In this document: positions 1-8,863 of the stretch, piece by piece
Layout of the letters: each line of letters begins with the position of its first letter
Position numbering within the stretch: position 1 is the first letter of the stretch
Source of the DNA: JACPRL01 sp035573715
GTDB taxonomy: Bacteria > Acidobacteriota > Terriglobia > Acidiferrales > 2-02-FULL-67-57
NCBI GenBank assembly: GCA_035573715.1
Contig: DATLZZ010000023.1
Span: 1 to 13,233 of the forward strand
Length of the DNA stretch: 13,233 bases
Direction of reading: 5' to 3'
Position numbers and translations under genes: made by a program
The notes under the pieces: generated by a model
The model's input: the letters and a program-made list of their open reading frames with translations, nothing else
Told to the model about the DNA's origin: nothing
The model's database searches: none

Positions 1-65
1 AGGGCGGGGCTTCAGCCCCGCCGTTCCAGATTCGACGCCCACGGCGGCTTTAGCCGCTGAGGTCA
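1..65. repeat. Left REP pair flanking the RAYT (outer GC hairpin plus inner palindrome)
   Basis: The outer palindrome has a perfect 9-bp stem: GGCGGGGCT (3-11), a TC loop, then AGCCCCGCC (14-22). The inner palindrome at 43-60 is CGGCGGCTTTAGCCGCTG. The 21 bases at 45-65 match 523-543 exactly in inverted orientation, so the two pairs bracket the RAYT gene as mirror images. Bases 1-24 recur without change at 8547-8570. This is the arrangement expected of a RAYT with its cognate REP/BIME repeats. The left pair is inside the reading frame of the transposase. Confidence 0.88.
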
Positions 66-522
66 TGCTAAATGGGTCGAGGGGAAATCGTCCAGAGGCA
101 GACGAATAGGGGTATTGCTGCGGGGTTGAGGCAAGTCCAGCCTTTACGGGGTTCCATTCGATGTAGTGCTTGCGAGCTTGGTAGTCATCTTCCGAACGAA
201 CCCAGTGCTCATGGAATCCCTTCTGCCAGACGGGCACGCTGTGTTGACGAGTCTGCCCAATGCGGTGGGATGATCCCCCCTTGATCATCTGTACAGCTTT
301 CTCAAGAGATGTATCTGCCGTAGTAGTTAGGATCAGATGAATGTGATCCGGCATGACAACGAAGTCATGCAGCAAGTAGAACCCGCGTTGGCGGCAATCG
401 AGCAGAGTTTGCAAGACAATCTCAACAAAAAGGTCTTTCATGAAGAGCTGCCTGCCTTGCCACGTGTTCGTGCTAACGAAGTAAGAGCCCGCAATACCGA
501 TGCGATGTTTGGGGCGAGACAT
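1..522 (-). CDS. REP-associated tyrosine transposase (RAYT, IS200-like Y1 family), 3' end outside window
   Basis: Translating the minus strand from the ATG at 522 gives 174 codons without a stop up to the window edge, so the C-terminus is missing. It begins MSRPKHRIGIAGSYFVSTNT and has the HUH motif in VVMPDHIHLIL (H60 and H62, the metal-binding histidines of Y1 single-strand transposases). A helix EDDYQARKHYIEWNPVKAGL follows, where the nucleophilic tyrosine of the family lies (Y114 or Y120). The YPYSSASGRFPLDP stretch near residues 137-150 is typical of RAYTs. Proteins of this family nick and join single-stranded DNA at REP palindromes and are usually single-copy, domesticated relatives of IS200/IS605 transposases. 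Inverted palindrome pairs flank the gene, and its last visible codons already run through the left pair. It starts only 5 nt after the stop of the GIY-YIG-like gene and may be cotranscribed with it. No strong ribosome site is visible. Codon use is more AT-rich than in the core genes. The family is near certain; activity is not shown. Confidence 0.9.
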   Translation of the reverse strand, partial: MSRPKHRIGIAGSYFVSTNTWQGRQLFMKDLFVEIVLQTLLDCRQRGFYLLHDFVVMPDHIHLILTTTADTSLEKAVQMIKGGSSHRIGQTRQHSVPVWQKGFHEHWVRSEDDYQARKHYIEWNPVKAGLASTPQQYPYSSASGRFPLDPFSMTSAAKAAVGVESGTAGLKPRP

Positions 523-585
523 TGACCTCAGCGGCTAAAGCCGATTCTTTCTATCGTCGCATGACGTACGGGCTGAAGCCCGTAC
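523..585. repeat. Right REP pair flanking the RAYT
   Basis: The inner palindrome starts at 523; its 21 bases are the exact inverse of 45-65 and include CAGCGGCTAAAGCCG. The outer palindrome has a perfect 9-bp stem: GTACGGGCT (566-574), a GA loop, then AGCCCGTAC (577-585). The inner-to-outer spacing is about 22 nt, against about 20 nt on the left. The outer hairpins differ in their terminal bases but share the GGGCT/AGCCC core. This pair contains the stop codon and final codons of the GIY-YIG-like gene and touches the RAYT start. Confidence 0.88.
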
Positions 586-1100
586 CTGCCCAAGCAGCAG
601 GCGTCCCTCTTTGTTACCGGCCCTACCCCTCTAGCCCGATCTTGCGGAGAGCTTCGGGATGCGTAACAAGCCATTGCAACGCCTCCACAAGCGTTCGTCC
701 AGATTTGTTGTCGATTCAATGGAGGCAGCTCCAGGTGTTCTTCTGCGTACTGGTTCAGTAGGATTGCCTCGATGAAGGCCGGTTCGTTGCGGTCTTTGAG
801 TTCTTTCCCCGCCACCTCGACAGGTCCGATTTCTGCGAGTACGCGGCTCAAGCGGTACCCTATGTCGAGCTTGTCATCCCGAACCACGAGGTGTTGCCTT
901 AGCCTCCGTTCGATCGACCCGATGCTTTTCCTTCCAGGCCTAGTGCCGCCAATGCAAAGGATGTCAGACCTGCCCTTGAGTCTAGGAAGCGTCGCGTTTT
1001 TGATGCGGAAAGCATAGATCCCAGGCAAGATTGAAGGGTCATCAACCGCCTTCGCTGACCATGCTATCCAGTTCGCAAAGTCCAAGTCGCTGGAATTCAT
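528..1100 (-). CDS. GIY-YIG-like nuclease domain protein with repeat-derived C-terminus
   Basis: This predicted 190-aa protein has a GIY-YIG-like core. LPGIYAF at 25-31 matches the GIY strand and ILCIGGT at 47-53 matches the YIG strand, with Cys49 in place of the usual second Tyr. Arg65/Arg66 in SIERRLRQHL, Glu111 in EPAFIEAILL and Asn129 in LPPLNRQ fit the remaining conserved positions. GIY-YIG enzymes cut DNA in repair, restriction or homing; the role here is unknown. The ATG at 1100 is preferred over one 30 nt upstream because AGAGAGG lies 5 nt before it. After LPPLNRQ the sequence no longer resembles the fold, and about the last 19 residues are encoded by the right REP pair. The gene therefore looks truncated or extended by insertion. 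It is codirectional with lpdA 97 bp upstream, but more AT-rich, suggesting acquisition. The Y-to-C change leaves catalysis in doubt. Confidence 0.72.
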   Translation of the reverse strand: MNSSDLDFANWIAWSAKAVDDPSILPGIYAFRIKNATLPRLKGRSDILCIGGTRPGRKSIGSIERRLRQHLVVRDDKLDIGYRLSRVLAEIGPVEVAGKELKDRNEPAFIEAILLNQYAEEHLELPPLNRQQIWTNACGGVAMACYASRSSPQDRARGVGPVTKRDACCLGRYGLQPVRHATIERIGFSR

Positions 1101-1197
1101 ATTTCCTCTCTGCACTAACTGGTTGAGCACCTGGGCCTATCGTGTGGACGACCAACCAGTAGACTCTCAATTGCGGTCATCCTGTTTGTCTGCGGTT

Positions 1198-2598
1198 TCA
1201 AATGTTGATGGTGAGGCCGCGGACGGAGTTGACGCCGTCGGCCATGGCTTCCCAGAGCGTGGGGTGGGCGTGGACCATGGCCATCAGGTCGTCCACAGTG
1301 GCTTCGAGCTGGAGCGCGGTGGTGGCCTCGGCGATGATCTCCGTCGCGTTGGGGCCGATGATGTGCACGCCGAGGATTTCGCCGTACTTCTCGTCGGCGA
1401 CCACTTTGATGAAGCCGCCGTGGGCGCCGAGGATGGTGGCTTTGGAGTTGCCCACGAAGGGGAACTTGCCCACCTTGACCTTGTAGCCTTTTTCTTTGGC
1501 CTGCGCTTCGCTCAGGCCGACCGAACCGATCTGGGGCTCGCAGAAAGTAACCATGGGGATGCGGTCGCGCCGCACCGGCTGCGCGGGTTTGCCCGCCATC
1601 TTGGCGACGGCGACCATACCCTGCCACATCGCGGCGTGGGCCAGCCAGGGCATGCCGGCGACGATGTCGCCGATGGCGTAGAGACCCGGCTCGGCGGTTT
1701 CCATCCACTCGTTGGTGTGAATGTAGCCGCGTTCGACCTTGGCTTTGGTTTTCTCGAGCCCGATGCCTTCGGTCAGCGGGCGGCGGCCGACGGCGCAGAG
1801 GACCGTCTCAGCGCTGACCTCGCCCTTCTTGCCGTCGCGGGTGTAGGTGATGGTGACGCCCTTGGCGTCCTTCCTGGCGCTCTCGTATTTGGCGTTGACC
1901 TCGACCTTGATGCCGCGCTTCTTCAGGTGTTTGTCGAGCTCGGCGGAGATGTCTTCGTCCTCGTTGGGCACGATGCGCGGCAGCATTTCGACGATGGTGA
2001 CGTCGGTGCCGAAGGTCTTGTAGATGGAGGCGAACTCAACCCCGACGGCGCCGGCGCCGATGACGATCATCGACTTCGGAACTTCGGTCAGCTCCATCAC
2101 CGAAACGTTGGTGAGGATGCGCTTGCCGTCTTCTTCCAGGCCGGGAAGCAGGCGGGCGTCGGAGCCGGTGGCGAGCAGAATGTTCTTGGCCTTGACCTGT
2201 TTCTTTTCTTTGCCGCTGTCCACTTCGACCGTGCCGGGGCCGGCGAGACGGCCGAAGCCGGTGTGGAGGTCGACTTTGTTCTTCTTGGCCAGCAGGGCCA
2301 GGCCCTGGGCGTGCTTGGTGACCACTTCGCGCTTGCGGGCGAGCAGCCGCGGCCAGTCGAGCTTGGCTCCGGAGACCTTGATGCCGAACTCTTCGGCGCG
2401 CTGGATGTAGTCATAGATTTCGGCCGAGAAGAGCAGGGCTTTGGTGGGGATGCAGCCGACGTGCAGGCAGGTGCCGCCGAGTTTGTTGTCTTTTTCAATG
2501 AGGGCGACCTTCAGGCCGAGCTTGGCGGCGCGGAAGGCAGCAGTGTAGCCGCCCGGGCCGGAGCCGAGGATTGCTACGTCGTAGGTCGCGTCAGCCAC
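1198..2598 (-). CDS. lpdA: Dihydrolipoyl dehydrogenase (E3)
   Basis: This cytoplasmic FAD enzyme reoxidises dihydrolipoyl groups of 2-oxoacid dehydrogenase complexes and the glycine cleavage system, passing electrons to NAD+. The N-terminal Rossmann motif GSGPGGY binds FAD. GGTCLHVGCIPTK carries the redox disulfide Cys44-Cys49. A second Rossmann motif, VIGAGAVGVEFASI, binds NAD+; YAIGDI is the second FAD motif. The C-terminal interface has HAHPTLWEAM with the catalytic His445 and Glu450. At 466 aa it has the normal length. The GTG at 2598 is chosen because GGAGG (2608-2604) lies 5 nt upstream; a GTG two codons earlier overlaps that site. It lies 91 bp downstream of secA on the same strand, with a plausible promoter in the gap, so it may be transcribed on its own. 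No E1 or E2 genes are in the window, so the complex it serves cannot be told from here. Confidence 0.96.
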   Translation of the reverse strand: MADATYDVAILGSGPGGYTAAFRAAKLGLKVALIEKDNKLGGTCLHVGCIPTKALLFSAEIYDYIQRAEEFGIKVSGAKLDWPRLLARKREVVTKHAQGLALLAKKNKVDLHTGFGRLAGPGTVEVDSGKEKKQVKAKNILLATGSDARLLPGLEEDGKRILTNVSVMELTEVPKSMIVIGAGAVGVEFASIYKTFGTDVTIVEMLPRIVPNEDEDISAELDKHLKKRGIKVEVNAKYESARKDAKGVTITYTRDGKKGEVSAETVLCAVGRRPLTEGIGLEKTKAKVERGYIHTNEWMETAEPGLYAIGDIVAGMPWLAHAAMWQGMVAVAKMAGKPAQPVRRDRIPMVTFCEPQIGSVGLSEAQAKEKGYKVKVGKFPFVGNSKATILGAHGGFIKVVADEKYGEILGVHIIGPNATEIIAEATTALQLEATVDDLMAMVHAHPTLWEAMADGVNSVRGLTINI

Positions 2599-2646
2599 AG
2601 TCACCTCCGCCAGAACCAGGGATCGAGCCCGAGGAGAAGAAGGTTG

Positions 2647-2675
2647 ACTTTATCAGCCAAGTTGCGGGCGAGCAA
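2647..2675 (-). promoter_or_regulatory. Likely sigma70 promoter of lpdA
   Basis: On the minus strand, TTGCTC (2675-2670) is followed after exactly 17 bp by TAAAGT (2652-2647). A TG one base before the second box gives an extended -10. Transcription would start near 2640, leaving a leader of about 40 nt before the lpdA GTG. It lies wholly in the secA-lpdA gap. Prediction by eye only. Confidence 0.5.
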
Positions 2676-2689
2676 GGGGGCGCGCGTCG

Positions 2690-5536
<2,847 letters not shown>

Positions 5537-5542
5537 GACTCA

Positions 5543-5551
5543 ATTCTAGCA
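5543..5551 (-). promoter_or_regulatory. Possible extended -10 promoter of secA
   Basis: The minus strand reads TGCTAGAAT at 5551-5543, an extended -10 element without a convincing -35. Its predicted start of transcription would fall at about 5537-5535, practically on the secA GTG, so the mRNA would be leaderless or nearly so. It could be a chance match, with the true promoter lying further upstream in the 148-bp divergent region. Confidence 0.3.
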
Positions 5552-5619
5552 CGCCAGGAAGAAACCCGCCGGGGCGCGGCCAAGGTGGCAGAGAGGCAGA
5601 GAAGCAGGGAAGGCCGAGG

Positions 5620-5649
5620 TTGACGCGCATCGCCGGCGGAGGTTATACA
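5620..5649 (+). promoter_or_regulatory. Sigma70-like promoter of the M28 peptidase gene
   Basis: TTGACG (5620-5625) and TATACA (5644-5649) are separated by 18 bp, both close to consensus. Transcription would start near 5656, giving a leader of about 29 nt that contains the AGGAGG ribosome site at 5675-5680, 4 nt before the ATG. It is the best promoter in the secA-peptidase divergent region. Confidence 0.65.
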
Positions 5650-5684
5650 CGCCTCTGTCAGCTCACGGTTGATTAGGAGGAATC

Positions 5685-7715
5685 ATGCGCCGCCGGTTGG
5701 CTTTTCTCCTTGCCGGGTGTCTCCTTGCCTCCGGGCCGCTTTGCTCCCAGACCTATGCGCCGCCGAAGTACCTGGTGAGCGAAGAGCTCTTCCAGAGCGT
5801 CACGGCGGAGTACTCCGGCAGCCTGGCGAAAGAGTACGTCATCGGCATCACCCGCTTCCATCGCATTCAGGCCAGCCCGGGCTTTACCGAGGCGCGCGAG
5901 TACGTGGTGGCGCAGCTCAAGCAGATGGGCGTGACCGACGTCGAAGTCGAGACGTTCCCCTCCGACGGGAAGCGCCGCTACCAGACCTACGTTTCACCGC
6001 TGGCCTGGACGGTGCGCAGCGCGGAGCTGTGGATGACGCGTCCGCAGCGCCAGCGGCTGTGCAACTTCCGCGACGTCCCGATGTGCCTGACCACGCTCTC
6101 CAACGGCGGCGAGTGGCGCGGCGAAGTGGTCGACGTCGGGCGCGGCACCAGCGCCGCCGACTACGAAGGCAAGGACGTCCAGGGCAAAGTCGTGCTGGCC
6201 ACCGGCTATGCGGGCATCGTGCACCGCGAGGCCGTCATCGCCCGCGGGGCTCTGGGCGTTCTGATTCGCCCGCGCGAGGACGACCGCCCCGAGCATCCCG
6301 ACATGGCGCGCTACAACGGCCTGTGGCTGAAGTGGGAGGAAAAGGAGAAAGCCGGCTTCGGGTTCCAGCTTTCCCACAAGCAGGCCGAGCACATGAAGGG
6401 ATTTATGGACGTGGGCCAGCCGGTCGAAGTGCAGGCCAAGGTGGACGCCGAGCTGCACGCCGGGCAGCTCGAAGTGACCAACGCGTTCTTCAGAGGCTCA
6501 GAGAAACCCGAGCAGGAAATCATTCTCATCGGGCACCTCGACCACCCGAAGTGGAGCGCCAACGACAACGGCTCGGGCTCGGGTGCGCTGCTGGAGATTG
6601 CGCGCACGCTGAAGACGCTGATTGACCAGAAGAAAGTCACGCTGCGGCGCACGATTCGCATCATGTGGGTGCCGGAGCACTTCGGCACCATCGCCTGGCT
6701 TGACGCCCACCGCGACATCGGGCAGCACGCCATCGCGGTGCTCAACCTCGATATGGTGGGCGAAGACCTCTACAAAACCAACTCGCGGCTGCGGATTACC
6801 CGCACGCCGGATTCGCTGCCGTCGTTCCTGAATGACCTGGTCGAAAACGTCGCGGCGCAGACCGCCGCCGCCAACCTCACCGACCCGGCGGGAAGCAAGA
6901 ACCTCTTTCATTACGAAGTCACGCCCTATGACCCGGGCAGCGACCACGACATGTTCAACGATTCGACCGTGGGCGTGCCGGCGATGATGCTCGGCCACTG
7001 GCCCGACTGGACCCACCACACCAGCGAAGACACGGTGGACAAGGTCGACCCGACCACCCTCAAGCGCGTCGGGGTGCTGGCCACCGCCGCCGCTTTGTGG
7101 CTGGCTGTCGCCGGAGAGAAGGAGGGCGAGGCGTTGGCTACCATCGGCTACACGCGTGCGGTCGGAGGCGTTCTCGAAACAGGATTACGATTGGCTCTTC
7201 CCCAGTATCCCGGTCACATGCACTTTCCTACCATGGAGCCTCTGCATCCAGCCAGTCGACAGACCCGGCGCTGGGCGCGCCTCGGGTTGGGCGGCTTCGA
7301 GATTGTGGCGCGCATCGCTCCCACGTTAGCGCAACACGTGGCTCAAGGTCCCAATCCCTTCTCCGCGGTAACGGGGATGCTCGGAGATGAGCTGTACGTG
7401 CCCCTGAAACCGGAGGGTCCGGTGCCGCGGCGGCTGTTCATCGGCCCGCTGGCGGATTCCTACGCCAGCACGTGGTTCCGGGAGCAACTGGGCGAGGACT
7501 ACGGCTGGTGGCGCGAGCAGGCGCGAACGAATCCGCACTGGGAGATTTTCGTCTACGAGGTGTTGAACTTTACCGACGGCAAGCGCTCGCTGGCGGAGAT
7601 AGAAGACGCGGTGGAGGCCGAGTTCGGGCCCATCCCCGATGGCGTGGTGGAGCACATCCTGCGCGACCTCGAAAAAGTCAGGCTGGTCGAATTCGCGGCA
7701 CCAAAGCAAGACTAG
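5685..7715 (+). CDS. Exported M28-family metallopeptidase with C-terminal winged-helix-like tail
   Basis: The 676-aa product is a predicted exported zinc aminopeptidase-like enzyme. MRRRLAFLLAGCLLASGPLCS looks like a signal peptide. Cleavage after LCS is plausible; LAGC at 9-12 resembles a lipobox but sits very early. Residues 145-200 (GEVVDVGRG...GKVVLATGYAG) look like a PA-type insert. The M28 metal site is readable: GHLDHP with His284 and Asp286, Asp294 in ANDNGSGSG, Glu331-His332 in VPEHFGT (general base and possible ligand, where many M28 enzymes have EE), Asp356 in LNLDMVGED, and His444/His445 in DWTHHTSEDT. A long C-terminal extension follows from about 475. Its last 65 residues (NFTDGKRSLAEIEDAVEAEF, then HILRDLEKVRLVEF) resemble a PqqD-like winged helix. 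The strong AGGAGG fixes the start. No partner gene is in the operon. Substrate unknown. Confidence 0.85.
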   Translation: MRRRLAFLLAGCLLASGPLCSQTYAPPKYLVSEELFQSVTAEYSGSLAKEYVIGITRFHRIQASPGFTEAREYVVAQLKQMGVTDVEVETFPSDGKRRYQTYVSPLAWTVRSAELWMTRPQRQRLCNFRDVPMCLTTLSNGGEWRGEVVDVGRGTSAADYEGKDVQGKVVLATGYAGIVHREAVIARGALGVLIRPREDDRPEHPDMARYNGLWLKWEEKEKAGFGFQLSHKQAEHMKGFMDVGQPVEVQAKVDAELHAGQLEVTNAFFRGSEKPEQEIILIGHLDHPKWSANDNGSGSGALLEIARTLKTLIDQKKVTLRRTIRIMWVPEHFGTIAWLDAHRDIGQHAIAVLNLDMVGEDLYKTNSRLRITRTPDSLPSFLNDLVENVAAQTAAANLTDPAGSKNLFHYEVTPYDPGSDHDMFNDSTVGVPAMMLGHWPDWTHHTSEDTVDKVDPTTLKRVGVLATAAALWLAVAGEKEGEALATIGYTRAVGGVLETGLRLALPQYPGHMHFPTMEPLHPASRQTRRWARLGLGGFEIVARIAPTLAQHVAQGPNPFSAVTGMLGDELYVPLKPEGPVPRRLFIGPLADSYASTWFREQLGEDYGWWREQARTNPHWEIFVYEVLNFTDGKRSLAEIEDAVEAEFGPIPDGVVEHILRDLEKVRLVEFAAPKQD

Positions 7716-7725
7716 TCATAGACGA

Positions 7726-7893
7726 TTGGGAAGGGCGGAGCTTCGGCCCCGCCGTAAAAGACAGAAGTCCTCTCCGTACCGCACTGCCGCAGGCGGTCGC
7801 GGAGTCCCGCCCTTTCGCCGAAACCATCAGAGTCCTTGCTGACCGAGGAAGAAAGGGCGGGACGCAGCGACAATCTAATCCGGTTCAACGGTT
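7726..7893. repeat. Composite palindromic element, copy A
   Basis: This stretch is repeated in direct orientation at 8541-8711. The first 98 bp differ at only 3 positions; the rest is more diverged, with a net 3-nt length change. It consists of a REP hairpin (GGCGGAGCT / GGCCCCGCC, imperfect in this copy), a spacer, and a large imperfect stem. The arms of the large stem are 7796-7816 and 7851-7871 (19 of 21 positions pair) around a 34-nt loop. No protein is encoded that I would trust. It starts 10 nt after the peptidase stop and ends just before the next gene, so it may also end transcription or process RNA between them. Confidence 0.85.
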
Positions 7894-7906
7894 CAACAAT
7901 GAACCG
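7889..7906 (+). promoter_or_regulatory. Small hairpin over an alternative start codon
   Basis: CGGTTCA (7889-7895), loop ACAA, then TGAACCG (7900-7906) form a perfect 7-bp stem. The ATG at 7899-7901, an alternative start of the next gene, straddles the loop and stem. The hairpin ends 7 nt before the preferred ATG at 7914 and could slow ribosome entry. It may equally be a leftover of the repeat end. Confidence 0.4.
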
Positions 7907-7913
7907 ATCAACT

Positions 7914-8375
7914 ATGGTCTGTTACCTCAGCGGCAGTATTGAATTCGCGCCGGAATACGGCAAAGGCTGGCGGCGCGAGCTCAAGCCGTGGCTGGAGCAG
8001 ACGCTCGGCCACCGCGTCTACGACCCGGCGGAGGACGAAAAGAAAAACCTGACCGACGACGAGGTCGCTCACTTCCGCGCCTGGAAAACCGCCGATCCGG
8101 AGCGCTTCCACCGCGCCGTGCGCAAGATTATTGATTGGGATATGGATTTCATCGAGAAGCAGGCCGACTACGTGATTTGTTTCTGGGACCGCCACAGCGC
8201 CGGCACCACGGCCGAGCTGACCGCGGCCTACCGCCGCGGCATTCCGGTTTATCTGGTCACCGCGCTGCCCCGCAGCGAAATCAGCGGCTGGGTGCTGGGC
8301 TGTGCCGAGCGCGTCTTCCCCGGCTTCGACGAATTGAAGGCTTTTCTGGCGAAGAGATATCAGACTGAGCGGTGA
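7914..8375 (+). CDS. Nucleoside 2-deoxyribosyltransferase-like protein
   Basis: The 153-aa product has the small Rossmann-like layout of the nucleoside 2-deoxyribosyltransferase superfamily. The first strand is CYLSGSIEF. A middle helix-strand reads DMDFIEKQADYVICFWD. SAGTTAEL follows, where Glu101 sits at the usual nucleophile position, then the last strand RRGIPVYLVT. Classical members exchange bases between deoxynucleosides. Relatives hydrolyse nucleotide sugars or nucleoside monophosphates, so the substrate is uncertain. The reading frame is open back to an ATG at 7836, but those codons lie in the upstream repeat element. The true start is the ATG at 7914, or possibly 7899. Neither has a good Shine-Dalgarno, which is unlike most genes here. 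The gene stands alone between two copies of the same palindromic element. A thymidine kinase downstream would fit a nucleoside theme, but it has its own promoter. Confidence 0.65.
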   Translation: MVCYLSGSIEFAPEYGKGWRRELKPWLEQTLGHRVYDPAEDEKKNLTDDEVAHFRAWKTADPERFHRAVRKIIDWDMDFIEKQADYVICFWDRHSAGTTAELTAAYRRGIPVYLVTALPRSEISGWVLGCAERVFPGFDELKAFLAKRYQTER

Positions 8376-8418
8376 GCGCCAGGCCTGAACGGCAGGGTTT
8401 TAGCCCCGCCCTGGCGCT
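8375..8418 (+). terminator. Hairpin overlapping the stop codon, terminator-like
   Basis: AGCGCCAGG (8375-8383, starting on the last base of the TGA) pairs perfectly with CCTGGCGCT (8410-8418). Between them is a smaller GC-rich REP-like fold that includes the sequence TTTTAGCCCCGCC. A run of ten G follows, not T, so it is not a classic intrinsic terminator. It could stabilise the mRNA 3' end. Confidence 0.45.
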
Positions 8419-8443
8419 GGGGGGGGGGTAGGGGCAGCCTCCG

Positions 8444-8474
8444 AAATGCGTTCAGAACGCGTTCGGACGCATTT
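8444..8474. repeat. Nested palindrome with alternative folds
   Basis: AAATGCGT (8444-8451) pairs with ACGCATTT (8467-8474). Inside, GCGTTC-A-GAACGC can form a competing hairpin, and AACGCGTT is itself a palindrome. It could be a protein-binding site or an RNA structure. No second copy is seen in the window. Confidence 0.5.
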
Positions 8475-8540
8475 TCAGGGCCACGGGCAAACCGGCCGGG
8501 AACCGGCTGGCGTCGGGTGCGCGCGTCCCGTTGCACGGTT

Positions 8541-8711
8541 TTGGGAAGGGCGGGGCTTCAGCCCCGCCGTAAAAGACAGAAGTCTTCTCCGTACCGCACT
8601 GCCGCAGGCGGTCGCGGAGTCCCGCCCTTTCGCCGAAAGCACTGGAGTACTTGATGAATCGAGGAGGAAAGGGCGGGACGGAGCGACAAGCTCCTAGCCG
8701 GTTCAACGGTT
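8541..8711. repeat. Composite palindromic element, copy B
   Basis: This is the second direct copy of the element at 7726-7893. It carries an intact REP hairpin at 8549-8568; bases 8547-8570 are identical to the first 24 bases of the window, beside the RAYT. The large stem has arms at 8611-8631 and 8667-8687 with a 35-nt loop. The TTCAACGGTTGAA palindrome closes the element. The match to the RAYT-flanking hairpin links both copies to the same repeat family. Confidence 0.87.
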
Positions 8712-8827
8712 GAAGGAATAACGAATCCACGCTGCCCATTGCACGCCCTCCTCACGTGGTCATCTCGAGTTCCGCCCCGGCGCAGCCGGGGTGGGACGTG
8801 GGATCTGCTTTTCTAGCCCCAGGACGG

Positions 8828-8836
8828 TGCTATGAT
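8828..8836 (+). promoter_or_regulatory. Extended -10 promoter of the tdk operon
   Basis: TGCTATGAT at 8828-8836 is an extended -10 element. The -35 region about 17 bp upstream (around 8806-8813) is poor. Transcription would start near 8843, giving a 20-nt leader with the GGGGGAG ribosome site before the tdk ATG. Confidence 0.5.
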
Positions 8837-8863
8837 GTGCGGCTTCGCCCGGGGGAGTAACGG

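Larger units (their letters stand above)
8376..8863. other. Repeat-rich intergenic region without a credible gene
   Basis: These 488 bp hold, in order: the stop-codon hairpin, a ten-G run (8419-8428), a nested palindrome (8444-8474), a GC hairpin around CCGGCCGGGAACCGGCTGG, composite element copy B (8541-8711), a small CCCCGGCGCAGCCGGGGT palindrome near 8775 and the tdk promoter. Short open frames on both strands run through the repeats and have no ribosome sites. Confidence 0.75.

Noticed and set aside
1115..1197. Possible 21-codon small gene between lpdA and the GIY-YIG gene
   Set aside because: ATG without a clear ribosome site and no recognisable product.
7726..8711. CRISPR array
   Set aside because: Only two long copies about 815 bp apart with a gene between; no short regular repeats or spacers.
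8446..8755. Short open frames on both strands across repeat copy B
   Set aside because: They translate repeat DNA, have no ribosome sites, and similar peptides arise from copy A.
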